DNA of 64,000 bases from Ephemerocybe angulata (Eukaryota > Basidiomycota > Agaricomycetes > Agaricales > Psathyrellaceae), in the NCBI GenBank assembly GCA_013368325.1, contig JAACJK010000069.1, positions 124,001 to 188,000 on the forward strand, given 5' to 3'. Position numbers and translations under genes: made by a program. Each line of letters starts with the position of its first letter. Within the stretch, counting starts at the first letter, position 1. This document shows positions 1-12,020 of this stretch, in pieces. Below the pieces are notes generated by a model that saw nothing but the letters and a program-made list of their open reading frames with translations, was not told where the DNA came from and did not search any database.

Positions 1-26
1 GGCCAGGGCCTGTAATATGCATCCTT

Positions 27-2149
27 TCAGCCCATTCGTGCTAGGATCTCGCGATGGTTCCTAACAACACAGGCACGAATGAGCCAGAGGGGTCCTGGAA
101 CAAATCTCCCATTATCTCTGGCAAAACGTTCAGCTCCGCGCCTCCAATGCTTACAGACCGAATGGCAGAAGAACGGGTTGCACTGGTAAAAGTAAAATCA
201 GAATCAGTTGGACTCCAGTAGTCTGGGGACATCCGTTACTCACATATCTGTGCATGCTGTCTAACCATGGATAAATGAGCCCGGAGGTCTTTTTCTGCCC
301 GACATATGTTAACCCAGGGACCTCAGAGAGCTTTTGCATCCACCAAGAAGAGTCGCATGCAAGGAGGTCTGCCTTGAGTGAAGCAATCACAAAGGCATCA
401 CAGAAGACTTTCAGAGCCACAAAAACTTGAAGGAAACGGGTGTAGAATACCATGGCCTCCTCAGTCGCTGCAAGGGAGAAAGCCGGTCCATTGCCTGCAG
501 TTGAAAAGGATACGGTCAGATCAAGTCTTGCACACCGGAAACGCCCTCGGACATACCTTTCAACACTTGCACAGCACGTACTTGAAGGAGGGAGTCCCTC
601 ATTTCACGGCTAACGTAGAGGCTCGTACAGCGTCGAGGACTGTTAAGGAACTCCCCAAACGATCGATGGTAAAAGTGGAATTCAGTGTTAAAATCGTCGC
701 ACGGAGGAATGGCCATCAGGGAAGACACATTTTCCAGTAGGGAATCCGCCTCGCCAGAGTACGAAGAGAGTAGTGCCCTCCAAAAGAATGCTGGGCGGGG
801 TGAGACATCTACAGACCAGCCTATAAAGCCGACAGAGGTATATGCTCCTTTCTTTAGGTCCGCTTCAATAATTGCTAGCCAGGTCGCTAAGAGGCGCGGA
901 TCAGGGCTGCGGCTCATAATGGCAGTGTAAAGCAGGTCCAATGGTGCAAGAGGATTCGGGCTATCCGGATCGCTGGGTATCCCAGTCTCGAGGACTTGCG
1001 TCAACAGTAGTTGTGGGTTCCTCGAAGGCCTGTCAACGAACCGGATAACGGTGGCTGCGTAGATGAACTGACCCGAAGCCCTCTCGACCAGGAGTTTGAT
1101 CACCTCCTCGGATGGCCACGATGCGGGAATGGCAGGGTGTCGGAGCCGAATCTCTGCGAATTTGGCACGGAGGAAGAGCGCGATGTCGCTGTCGGGATCG
1201 TACTGATTGCCGAGAAATATCTGAGGGAATATCTTGGTGGTAGGGCGGGAGAAGAAGCGGCGGATGGCGGGGTCTGGGCGACTGAACAAGACAATGTGGA
1301 AGGGAAAGGCAGGTTCATTCGCCATGTGGAGAAGAGCCTCTAGGATTTCGACTTGCTCATCTTCGTTAGTCCGTGGCGCCTCTCTCCTCCTGTGAACATA
1401 TTTCCCACTTGTTGACTCGTCAGCTTCAGGTGGAGGAGCCTCGCATTCATCCAGCCCGTCAATGATGACAACCTTCGGATCGGATAGAGATGGCGCTCTC
1501 GATTGATGTGAGGCCCGCGAAGGGCCAAGAATCAGGGTTTCAAGCTGGTCTTTCAGTCGCAGCTCAAATATAGCAGGATCGCGCCCAATGGCGAGCTCGA
1601 CCTCCCGAGAAGCGCCTTGGAAGCATTCGTGACGAATGAGCTGATACGCCAACGTCGGTACGAGGTATCGCTTCAACCGCCGCCTCGCATCCCCTGAGAA
1701 TGACGAGAAGAAGAAAGCACCCGCCAGCATGCCCTGTTCACTGCACGTCTCCGCGACTGATCCAGCAATCGCCGTCTTCCCAGTCCCCGCTGGGCCAGTA
1801 ACCCACAGAATATCCTTCTTCGGGTTGGAATCGGCAACGAGAGCATTGTGTGCTGCCCAAGCGACAATGCTGTTCTGCACAGCAACCCTCGTCTCTGGGT
1901 GACACTTGGGTGTGTCGCATCGGTCTTCAGAGTTATGTAAGGCTCCCGCGGCGATGTGTGGTCGGAGGACTGGATGACTTGACTTAGTCCTCTCGTTCAC
2001 CAGCACTGGAGGTAACACGTACGCTGTCTTGCACTATCCGCACCAGGTAGTGGTGGAGCTGTGCGGTAATCGAAGTAGTTGCCCTCTACTGTAAGGAAAG
2101 TGTTGTCTCCCGTCTTGAAGTCGTGAGCGCCCGCGAAAGGGCCAGTCAT
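27..2149 (-). CDS. NACHT-domain STAND NTPase (NLR-like), copy 1
   Basis: Four exons fit the sequence: 2149-2023, 1969-557, 494-244 and 182-27, giving about 648 aa. The start at 2149 is chosen because exon 1 begins MTGPFAGAHDF and runs to a VEGNYFD segment, the N-terminal pattern seen in many agaricomycete NACHT proteins; a GTACGT donor joins it in frame to the main exon. The main exon has Walker A (GPAGTGKTA) and Walker B (VVIIDGLDECE). No WD40, ankyrin or TPR repeats follow. Instead the C-terminus has a WWMQKL segment and a Cys/His-rich stretch (CNPFFCHSVCKHW). The family comprises nucleotide-driven switch proteins, some of which act in fungal non-self recognition or programmed cell death; that role here is inference. 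It is paralogous to the genes at 58645-60927 and 61198-63247 and shares their intron positions in the 3' half. Upstream lies the GC-rich tag at 2263-2288. Confidence 0.85.
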
Positions 2150-2262
2150 GCTCGCCAGGTGGTGGGGATCGAAGCAAAGGGTCAGAGCACTGCTGGGTGT
2201 ACGATGGATAGCGGCTGAAAGCGGCAGGCATTGCAAACTCAGCCAAACTCCGGAGGTCGCCG

Positions 2263-2288
2263 GTCACGCGGGCGGGCGCTTAATTTCC
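2263..2288. repeat. GC-rich tag (GCGGGCGGGCGCTTAAT), copy 1
   Basis: This short conserved sequence lies about 115 bp upstream of the NACHT copy 1 start. Close copies occur at 42655, 47398, 50938, 56563, 61074 and 63395. Read on the minus strand it can encode a KLSAR tail, which in module R copy 2 is the end of an open frame, so it may be an old 3' coding end rather than a promoter element. Confidence 0.6.
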
Positions 2289-2299
2289 GGAAACAGTCG

Positions 2300-3043
2300 A
2301 GAGCGGCTTGGGGTTGCCCTTCTAAGTTCTAGCGCAGGGTGTCAATGTACCCGTTTCTCGTCTCACATCAGCTCTAGACTGCCCATCAAAAAGAACTTGG
2401 GACGTTAAACACGCGTTGCTCATGGCAAGTAAACATGTCTCGGTTCGTTGATCAACATCCCTGATACAAGGTAATAAACATCGCACGAGTCCATGATTAG
2501 GCGTTATCTCAACTCTACTTGAGCCGAACCAATGTGTCCAAAAAGCGTCGCATTCACTCGGCCAATCGGCTCCTTTTCGTACCACTAACCAATATCGCGA
2601 TTCGCAGCGAAGCAAAGCAAGTCCATGGATATACACCAAGCTGGAAGCCCGTCCAGGCTAATGCACACCCGACTCGACCGCCTTCCCAAGGTCACCACAT
2701 ACACGCAACATACACGACGACACACTGCCTCCAAAGATGAGAAAGGAATTCGTCTCCAGAAGCGGGCAGGTGTCGCGATTTGTGGGTTTGATGAGGTTGC
2801 AATGCCAGAACGACAGAGCGGAGGGAGAAAGAAGGACACACACCAAGAATATCGCCTCAGGAGCAAGAGCACCCATATCCACCCACTCGCGCCTAGAAGG
2901 CTGACCGCGATCGCGAGCATGATCCCGACAAACCAGTCGTACCCCGCAGATTCGCAGATGGCGAGGAGCGGTGGATATCCCTGTATCACAGAAATAGGGT
3001 TTAGGAATGATCCCGTTGCGAGAGGGGGGAGATAGTATAAGGG
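2300..3043 (-). pseudogene. Module R copy 1, left half (broken membrane-protein-like gene)
   Basis: The minus strand shows a hydrophobic segment (VGIMLAIAVSLLGASGWIW) followed by scraps of a reading frame. The DNA is similar to 42900-43200, 47700-48180 and 51200-51640. The copies share stretches such as GCAAAGCAAGTC and CAGAGCGG and end near a GATCCCGTTGC motif. Stops and frameshifts in every copy point to decayed genes. I do not recognise the protein family. Similarity stops abruptly near 3043 and resumes at 38699, because a nested set of transposons sits between. Low-complexity AGTAA/ACTTT sequence begins right at the junction. Confidence 0.6.
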
Positions 3044-4059
3044 GTTATTAACAAAGTAACTTGGGCATATTGACTTTACTTTACTTCTGTTTACTTTCGC
3101 CCCTGTACCATAACTTTAGGTTACTTGCACGAAAGTCACTTTCCTCTGACTTTCCTTGATAATTACTTTTTTTCGCCATTTACTTTTACTCAAAAGTAAG
3201 GAAACATGGTCAGAAGTAAAGCTATTGTGGCTAACGAAAGAGTATATTGAAACACAGGGATAGCCTGGGATTCAGTTGCAAACTCCGCCAAGCCTGGACG
3301 TCTGTGGCGCGTGCGACACTCGTCATCATCAGCTCTTATTGCTTGGACACACCACTTTCCTTTGAACCTCGATGTCTTCACTAAAGCTTCCCGCAACTCG
3401 CGCTCTCTTGGGTTGGAAGGACAGGGATACGGGGGGTTGGAAAGACAGGGATCTGGGATTTATTGGGAGGGGTGAACGAACTCGAGCATAGCTTAGGTGT
3501 GTACCGGGGCACAGCTGGTTTCTTTTACTTGTCCTGACACACCTCACCCCCAGCTTCGTAGCATAGACCCTCCGCACAGTATAGAACATACAATACTGTA
3601 CTCCAATCAACACTGTCATGTCCATGTCCAGTGTTTCTCTGAGTTCTACGCGCAGGGTTGACGGACTAAGGATGTCCCTGCTGCAAGTTAACGGAACAAG
3701 TATGGTGCGGCCTCGTTTACTATTCCCTAATATGTTTCTAGCAAGGGGCAGCATTTCCTTTTCTCCCTCTCGATTCTCGTCGCTCGGTGTTCACCCTCTA
3801 AAATGTGGTTTTCATCGCTACTATCCAATATGAAGAAGAAGAAATGAAGGACAGTTAAGCAGCCTCCAAGTAATCGTTCTCCTACTGCGGACTCGTGCAA
3901 GACAGAGCGAAAGAAGGAAGGAGCAGCAGGAAAAGAGTCTATGAGCGAGCGACGGGCTAGAGGCCAAAAAGACAAGAGCCGGGCACAGAACAGCATGAGT
4001 GGACCAGCAATTTGAGGCCGAAGCCGCATCTAACAGTTCATAGAATGAACGCATAAAGC

Positions 4060-4351
4060 CTCGAAGGAGAAGATACAGTGATAGCGACGCTGATAATGAC
4101 AGCGAGGCAATAACGAAAAGATTGAAACGGCTGGAACGTAGATTCTCTGAGCCCAGCGGTGGTCCTCAGTTTCCACCTGGACAGATACCATATTGGCCTT
4201 CAATGACTCATCCCCCAGGTGCGCATATCTACTGCTCTAACTTCAGCGATGTTATTTAGCGTATAACTATAGGCTATAGACACCACCCGGTTTATTACCC
4301 TCCCAATGCATATCCTCCTCCACAAATGATGCCTCCGTACAGCTTCGACCC
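4060..4351 (+). pseudogene. 5' exons of the MULE transposase, cut off by the chromovirus
   Basis: A frame reading RRRRYSDSDADND, KRLKRLERR and then a proline-rich run is followed by an intron (GTGCGC donor, ATAACTATAG acceptor near 4271) and a second exon rich in Y and P that ends in SFDP at the LTR. The same frame resumes just after the far LTR (18459 onward) with LGVWGS and YPAP. The GACCC at 4347-4351 is duplicated at 18459-18463 as the target site. The true start codon upstream is uncertain because a stop near 4040 requires another intron, possibly ending TTCATAG. This is the amino end of the gene that continues at 18459-24519. Confidence 0.55.
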
Positions 4352-4901
4352 TGTGGCGAAGACGCCGGCTGATGTCGGGCGAGCGACGAGCAGGGAGCAG
4401 AGAGCAGAGGAGCAGAGGTCGGACGAGCGACGAGCAGCGATGCAGATACAAGGGCTGTATAGTCAAAGGTAAATAGAATACAGGGAATAGGAGCGAAGCG
4501 ACTATGTACCTGTATAGTCAAAGAGATCAAGTGGGGAATAATGAATGAGTAGCTACGAGTATATATGTGTCCAGATGATCTCGAACGAAAATAGAACAAT
4601 AGAATGATCCAGAGAACAATAGAGTCCATATGAGTCGATATGACTAAAAGGCAGCGCGCGGGCAGTGCGCCTGAGAACAAAGGTGTGAACAAGGTGTGAA
4701 CGTGCTGTGCACGAGAATAAGAAGCACGAACGTGCTGTGCATGAAGTGAGGGGAAGGCTCAGAAGAGCGAAGGCAGTGTGAAGGTGTGCAAGGGTGTGCA
4801 AAGGTGTGCAAGAGTGTGCAGGAATGCGCACGAATGAATAGTAAAGGAAGAAATGAAAGGAAAAGAAGAGAAAATAAGTAGGCTGACCAGTGTTCACGAC
4901 A
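4352..4901 (-). repeat. LTR of the chromovirus (3' LTR in element orientation)
   Basis: This 550-bp direct repeat of 17909-18458 starts TGTGGCG and ends ACGACA. The only differences noticed are C/T in GACGC(C/T)GGCTG and G/A in GCGAC(G/A)AGCAGCG. Short tandem words (GTGTGCAAG) occur near 4790-4830. Frames found inside it are not genes. Confidence 0.95.
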
Positions 4902-4935
4902 TTACCCCCCTCCTAGAACTCATCGTCCTCGATGA

Positions 4936-5265
4936 CTATGGTCGGGGTGCCGTGGGGTGTCGAAGGTGGAACTCCGCAACGGATTCAGCTGCGTTCCCAA
5001 GGTTGGCGAGGGGTTCCCAAGAGTTCTCGCTGTCGTTGTAGCCCTTCCAGCTGATGAGGTATTCAACCCAGCGCTTTCGTCCACGCTTGACCTCCCTACT
5101 ATCCAGCACGTCCTGGACTTCAAACTCTGTCCCATCCTCGAGTTCAACAGGCTCTGGTGGGGGAGGTAGGATGCCGTTGGTGTCGTTCCCTTTCCAGGGA
5201 CTAAGCTTGTCGACGTGGAAGACAGGATGGAGTCGGGATAGAGACTGAGGGAGTGCGAGACGGTA
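4936..5265 (-). pseudogene. Chromovirus pol, C-terminal part with chromodomain
   Basis: The frame contains [14 protein letters not shown], the classic segment before the chromodomain, then [21 protein letters not shown] and NSWEPLANL, which are chromodomain hallmarks with conserved aromatic residues. It ends with a stop at 4936 next to the polypurine tract. Chromodomains of this type guide integrase toward modified chromatin (known for the family). It was joined to the pol part at 12574-16174; codon DLDY|RLALP is cut by the Plavaka insertion, with TA duplicated at the break. Confidence 0.9.
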
Positions 5266-5676
5266 CATCAGTAATATAGCAAATCACTTTTTGTCGGTTT
5301 TAAAAGTCAGAAAACCGAGAAAACCCGAGAAAAAGTGGCAAAAAGCGCGGAAGTGCCAAACTGAGAAAAGATAGGGTCCGAATAGCAAAAAGTGGCACCT
5401 CGTTTCGCCCTAAAGAACCGGCGAAAACAGGAAAAGTGCCGAAAAAGTGATCAAAAGTTCACAAGCGGTATCCAGGCACCAAAGCGCGCAGCCGAGCGCG
5501 ACGGGCGGTATGGCCATTTCGCTGCGTTCTGGGACGAGCTGTGAGCCAGGGTTCAAGAGTGTACCATTACGCAGTATTCACGACTGGTCGTTCAAATCTT
5601 GATCCAATTAGCAAATATGTAAATGTATAGTGATTACGATGGGGTCAAGATGGGGTCTGAATGAGAGGTTAAGGGC

Positions 5677-8233
5677 TTAAAAACGACGCTTCTTGGGGCT
5701 CTCGAAAGTGAAGATATTGTGACGTTCAATGTCAACCAAAGAACGGTTGGCATCGAAAGAATCGCTGGCAGCTTCACTAGGGCAGCAAAAATCCAAGATT
5801 TCGTCCCATTGCGTCTGGTCAAGATGCTGGAGTCCTTTCACGTACACGTCTAGCTGAGCGCCAAAATTCTCGTCCGAAAAGGGCTTGACACGATCGACTT
5901 CTCCATCAGCCCGTAGGGCCGATATGGCCCTTTCAAGCTACAGGGGAGATAGAGATCAGGCAGGGAAGTAAAGTCCAGCATAATCACACGTACTGCGGTG
6001 ACAACCATTGCAAACAATCCAATGAGAGGTTTGATTTGCCCCGATGTGAGTAATGCTGAGCTCTCAGACTGCGACAAAGCCTTCTTCACCAGGACTTTGA
6101 TAAATTCAGACTTCAGACGACCACTTGGTTCCTATTTTGAGAGGTCAGTAAATGCTGTCATGGAAGCCGAGCCAATAGAACTCACAATGAACTCTGGATG
6201 TCCCCTCCTGACCTCGCACCATGCTGGGGTTGGTATCTCGAAGAAAAGAGGGCCCCGATCGACCCGTTGAGCCCATCGCAACCAGGCAGCAGCATCCTTC
6301 ACCGTATTGAAGGCTGTCTTCAAGTGCTCGGAGACAACCTTTATAGTGTCGCGCCCGATCGCCCCGCGTCTGTCGGTAACACGGGCGTATGCCTAAATCC
6401 ATTTCAGATGAATGCCGTTGATAATCAGCGTCATATATCGCACAGTAACTTGTCAAAAACGCACCAGAAAATGGATAACTTCGTCCGTAGGACGAACCGT
6501 GTAAGTAACTTGGGGGTATACTGCGTCGACCGCTCGTTGGACGTTAGCGACAAGCTTGGGGGTTGAAATGACGAATCCCTTGAACGGTTCTGGTGAGGTA
6601 TAAAGAATGTGACTGATTGTCGCGAGAAACACACGCTTCCACATATTATTGAGAGTAGCAAACTCGGGGAGATCAGCTACAGAGGCATTCGCGGCGGTGA
6701 TCTTGTGAGGCTTGAATCCAGCAGGCGCAGGGACGGCACTTGAGCTGGCGGCTTGCGATGATTGTTGAACGGCTGGGTGGGTGGGCGTATGCTTAGATTG
6801 CCTCATTTGCGCAGGTACCCTTCGTTGTGGATTGGTGGACGACGATGCAGATGGTCGAGATCGAGCCTTCTCCTGGTGTGAGGTGATGGGAAGGGCCCTA
6901 TCTGGCGGCGTCACAGATAAGGTACCGGTTCTGTTTGAACTCGGATGTAGAGTCGTTGGGGATGGGTCAATTACACAGACGAGCTGCAAGAGTCATGTTG
7001 ATTAGCAGAGTTTATGCAAAGAAGAATTCCAGAACGCACATTGTTTGAACGAACTTGCGACTGAGAGAAGAAGCTTGACGTTGGCCGAACATCGTGGATA
7101 TCACTGTCGCTGAGTCCGCCGAGATCGTTTATAGACACCAGTGGAACAGACGACTCCTGGGGGCCTCGAAATCCCGCACGTAGTCCAGACGGAAGAGACG
7201 ATGTGTTATTGAGCTTCGTCCTGAGAAAATTGGAAATCAGCGCGTGATCTGTTGTAGATTGGATCGAAACAGTACTCACCCTTTCTCCTTCCGAGTCGTC
7301 GTCGTCTTCTTCCTTGCTTTCACCTGCAAGCTTGCAAGCTCTGCTTCAAGCTGCTCAATTCGAGTCTATACTCCCATCAGCTATCGCATGATTCGCGCAC
7401 AAAGTACAACCACACTCACCCTGCGAACGGCCTCGATGTCATCAGGATTGACTTCCTCCAAGCTACCATCGTTCCCCAGCCCAGTGTCGGAATCGCTGCT
7501 CACATTGACGTCGATCTCCTCGTAGTCGGACTCGGGGACTGGCCTTGCACTGAATATGTCTTGGTTGGGCTGGTGGTTGACGAAGGGGAAGGCCGGTACA
7601 TCGGAGAGTCTGTGGATGGTGGTGGCATGCGCATGGGCGCGCTCGAGCTCATCTTCCTCCTCGATCTCCGCCAGTTGAGCTTCGCGTTCTCCCTTCAGCT
7701 CCTTGGCTTTAATCTTTGCATTCTCTTCCGCCGCTTTCTGCTCCGCTATCTCTTGCGCTGTGCGTCGCTTTCGAGGCTTTGGCTTTGTTGTGTCAGCAAC
7801 CGGCGGTGGTGCGAGTACAGGTTTCTTCGATTTGGTGTCCTTGGACGTGTCTTTATTCTGGGATTTCGGAAGGGCTGGGAGACTCTTTGCCTTCGATAGA
7901 GCCTTTCCCGGTCTCGGTGCTGGAATTGAAGTTGGTTGCACAAGTACAGTAGTACTGGAGACGTGTCTGTGGGGGGCGCAGGGCAAGCGCCGAGTTAGCT
8001 GTGAGCTATGGAGTCCGGACTGCTTAGAGAATTAGTACGTACCTCAGTGGCTTTGGCACCGAAGGTACACCTGATTTCACCCTTGTAGATCGACGAGCTC
8101 CTGCAGTCTCTCCAATGCTCGCCTGCACAATGTCAGACTCTGGGGATTGGGGCTGAGCACCTGCAGAGCTTGGCAATGCTGGACTATGCTCCGTGGTGGC
8201 ACATTCTTGACCCTTTGCTCGTCGAGGAGCCAT
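5677..8233 (-). CDS. Plavaka companion protein, DUF6532-like
   Basis: Eight exons fit. They start MAPRRAKGQE at 8233; the last ends ESPKKRRF with stop at 5677. Introns have clear GTGAGT, GTGCGT or GTACGT donors, for example GTACGT after VPKPLR and GTGAGT after GHPEFI. The N-terminal half is acidic and lysine-rich, with a helical AQEIAEQKAAEENAKIKAKE stretch that could be coiled coil. The C-terminal half (AYARVTDR, TAFNTVKDAA, PSGRLKSEF, LIGLFAMVVTALERA, QLDVYVKGLQ) matches the pattern of DUF6532, a domain often found beside basidiomycete transposons, and the final KKRRF could be a nuclear signal. Its role is unknown; help with DNA binding or transposition is inference. It shares a 182-bp divergent promoter with the transposase. 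Confidence 0.7.
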
Positions 8234-8415
8234 TGGTACGCAGCTGCACTAGCTCTAGGTATAGTGTATGGGTGATGAAAGAAGCGGGGAGCTGAGAGAA
8301 TGTGTAGCGAGTACGTCGGCCAATATAGCACGATTTTTGATGGTCAATTGTATCCGTTGCACCTCGTTGTGTTTGTCTTCCCCCAACCCCATCCTTCTCG
8401 CCCCAACGTACAACA
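8234..8415. promoter_or_regulatory. Divergent promoter of Plavaka 1
   Basis: Only 182 bp separate the two start codons (8233 minus, 8416 plus), so both genes are probably driven from this gap. It contains pyrimidine-rich stretches just upstream of the transposase start and no clear consensus TATA box. Confidence 0.5.
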
Positions 8416-11400
8416 ATGCCTTCAACGAGCCTCCCTACGACTTCTAATGAGGCTCGCTTTCGCTCATTTCAATGCACTACGTGTGGAAAACTTTGTGCAA
8501 ATGCACGGGGGCTCACACAGCATCGAAATAGCGCCCATCCTGTTCTTTCTTCAGACGACAGCGAGAACGAAGCAGAACCCCCATCAACGACTTTATACCA
8601 CCCACATCTCACAGGTATGCTATCTTAGTTCACCCAGGAAGTTTAATCTTATCCATTCCTACGCATCTTGTAGCGTTGCCCGTCGACGAAAATGGAAATC
8701 GACTTCCACCATACACCAACCCATTGCCTCGCCGTCAATTGAACCCCGACAACAAGTTCCACCCGTTTGAAGATCGCTTATCATTCGATTGGGCCCATTA
8801 CCATTTTGTCGAGCTGCAGTCATCTGTTCGGCAGATCAACAAAGGGCTCGACCTGTGGCTCGCAAGTAAGATCCAAGCCATCGGAAGCGCGGAGTGTGGT
8901 GAACTCCCATGGTCGTCAGCTAAAGACCTCTACTCCACTATCGACGACATCCAGCAAGGCAATGCACCCTTTAAAACTGTCCATTTCAAGTATAATGGCA
9001 AGATACCAGAGCACAACGCACCAGCATGGATGACAGCGACGTACGAACTTTGTGTTCGCGATGTCCGGCATGTGCTCCATCAGCAGCTGGATACACCGGA
9101 TTTCGAGCACCAGTTCCATCCAAGGCCGTATCGTCAGTTCCAGTCCAATGGCGACGGTGTATGGAATGACCTATTCTCTGGTGATTGGGCCTGGAAAGAA
9201 GCGGTGCGTATTTGGAATCTTTTCCGTGCTATTGTAGATTCTCATTATTCGAGGTGGCAGACGGAGATTTCGAATATGGTTGAGGATAGCGAAGGGGCTA
9301 TGCTTATTCCTGTCATAGCTGGACTTGATAAGACTACGGTGTCAGTTGCGACAGGTTACCAGGAGTACCATCCGTTCTACGCGTCCGATGGGAACCTATC
9401 AAATGTAGCGAGGCGTGGACATGGAAATGGCGTGATGCCGCTCGGATTCCTGCCTATACCCAAAAGTAAGCTATACAATCTATCCTTTTCAAAGCATTAG
9501 AGTTCTCTAACATGCTTCCTTTATTGTACTCTAGCCAATAAGCGCCAAAGGAAGAAGAAAGAATACCAGACATTCGTACGACAGCTCTACCATGCGTGTA
9601 TTGCATACATCTTCGAGCCTCTCCGAGCGGGAATGACAAAACCAGAGATCGTTCGTTGTCCAGATGGCCACTTCCGTCGGGGTATCTACAGCATTGGACC
9701 TGTGATAGCGGACTATCCAGAGCAAGTATGGTTATCAGGGATCGTGCAAGGGTGGTGCGCTAAGTAAGCCCTTCAGCAGTTGCAGTTATCATGCTCATCC
9801 TAATCGCATATTCTAAACGTACTAGGTGCATGGCCCGGCCTGAGAATCTTGACGACCCTGATGCGACACGGCGAACACAGAAGAAAACAGAGGCATATAT
9901 GAAGCATCACGATCCGGGCACGTTATGGGACACCTATGGGATTCGTGACGATGTCGTGGTAAGTGAATGTGCTTACCATCATTGGCGGTGTTCGCTTTCT
10001 GATATCGAACCCTGCAGCCTTTCACCCATACGTTCCCTCGAGCAGACATTCACAAATTAATGGCGCCTGACTTGCTCCACCAGGTGATCAAAGGGACGTT
10101 TAAAGACCATCTCGTTGCATGGATTATGGAGTATATCATGCAGGAGCACGGTGAAGTGAAGGGGCTTGAAATCATTGCTGATATCGACCATCGGTATGCA
10201 AATAACTCACCTTCATGCACCACAGTCCCACTGACGGCTAGTTTTCGACTTAGGATATCTGCCGTACCCAGTTTCCCTGGTCTGCGGCGCTTCCCCGATG
10301 GGCGTGACTTTTCCCAGTGGACAGGTGATGATTCAAAAGCGTTGATGAAGGTCTGTGCATATTGTCAGGATAGCATGCATTGTAGGCGCATGAAGACGCT
10401 TGAGTGCGAAGGGGGTTGCGTAACCTCTTGTCGGATAGCTCGTCGTCGTCGCAGAGAAAACAAACTGATATTGGGGGGAAGGAAGGTGGGTGAGGATAAC
10501 CTAAGGATAACCTGCTGTACACGATGTAGCCTACAGTCGATATATACGTATCCGGTCCGATCTCGGGAAAGTTCTAGCAACTGATGCAGGGTCCTACTGG
10601 TCACATGAAGGTACGCGCATGGCTGCCATGCAGCCATCGAGCGTTCCTTACAGCATTGTTGAGTATTTGTTACTGACGCACCCCTCACAGGTGTATCTCG
10701 CTGCGGTTGTCGGCCATATACCCGACAAAATGGTGCAATGCTTGTCTGTGTTCCTCGACCTCTGCTATATCTTCCGCCGAAATGCCATCACAGGCGAAGC
10801 AATCGCCGAGGCAAGGGCCAAGCTAGCAAAATTCCATGAGTTACGGGAGGTCTTCATCGAAACAGGAACTCGGACGCACTGCTCTCTTCCTCGCCAGCAC
10901 GCACTGTGTCATTTCATCAACTCGATCATCGAATATGGCTCACCAAACGGACTCTGCTCGTCAATCACGGAGTCTCGGCATATCACCGCTGTGAAGGAGC
11001 CCTGGCGACGATCCAGTCGGTACAATGCCCTTTCGCAAATGCTCACAATTATAAATCGCATGGACAAGATGGCCACTCTGCGTCGTCTGTTAGCGAAGGA
11101 GGGGTTGCTTGATGGAACAACAGCTATGGCCATGGCCCTCAATGCCGGCGAGGGCGGGTCTAACAGCATAAACTTGGGGGAGGATGGGAATAGTTTTGTT
11201 GAAACAGATGATCCCTCCCCCACCGACACACCCGATGATGTTTCTCCTGCTCCGGGTCCTCGTCTCGCATCGTCCATAACTCTGGCAGCAACACAAGGTC
11301 AGCATTCTTATTCTGCACTTGTTATATATCGTGTTGCTAATTTGTGGCCTGTCCCAAAAAGAACGTCAATATCCGCGGGCAATCGCTGAACTAGCTTCGC

Positions 11401-12020
11401 ACCTCGGTGAACCCCAGTTTGAGCGTGCATTTCTCGAGCACCTCTTCAGCCTTCGACACCCGAATCGAGATCCACCAGATGACATCACGAGCTGTGTTTC
11501 TTTCACAGGAAAGATCAAGGTGTTTCACTCGGCCGTCGCTCGATTCTTCGCCCCGAGTGACGCATGTGGTGCTGGTGGGATGCAGCGGCAGACGATGCGC
11601 TGTAATCCCCGTTGGCGTAACGGAGATGAGAGGCGGGACACTGTCTTCATTTCTCATGGTATTGAGCCTGGGATGCCTGGGATGCTCATCGCTCAGCTCC
11701 GACTCCTCTTCTCGTTCACCGACCCTCAGACTGGGAACACTCACCCGTGTGCCCTTGTGAGTTGGTTTGATACAGTTGGCGATGGGCCAGAGCCAAACAC
11801 CGGCATGTGGGTGGTCGAGAGAGAGGTGGTTGATGGTGTACGACCACTGCAGGTCATCGGACTGGGCACCGTGGTGCGAGCGGCCCACCTACTGCCCGTC
11901 TACGGCAAGGATACACGACTTCCGGAATGGTTTAGCTTCACGATGGCGCTCGAGGCATTTGATAAGTATTTCGTGAACCCGTATGTTGATCATCATGCGC
12001 ACGAGCTACTAAGCGTTTGA
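8416..12020 (+). CDS. Plavaka transposase 1
   Basis: The first exon encodes a C2H2-like finger (CTTCGKLCANARGLTQHRNS, ending H). The intron after HLTG gives way at 8673 to DENGNRLPPYTNPLPRR, FEDRLSFDWAHY and ELPWSSAKDLY. Then come WNDLFSGDWAW, LIPVIAGLDKTTVSVATGYQ and NGVMPLGFLPIPK, the most conserved Plavaka blocks. Later exons carry APDLLHQVIKGTFKDHLVAW, PDGRDFSQWTGDDSKALMK, a long helical block with GLCSSITESRHITAVKEPWR, and end EAFDKYFV...HELLSV. At least six introns are needed. An unusually long one, about 10350-10690, precedes VYLAAVVGHIPD. No stop interrupts the predicted exons. The enzyme would cut and paste the element in the nucleus through a RNase H-like DDE core (family knowledge). 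Confidence 0.87.

Noticed and set aside
2625..3035. 136-codon plus-strand frame in module R copy 1
   Set aside because: Opposite to the hydrophobic minus-strand frame shared by other copies; not conserved.
4553..4897. 114-codon frame in the LTR, also at 18110-18454
   Set aside because: Identical because the LTRs are identical; it has low complexity and no domain.
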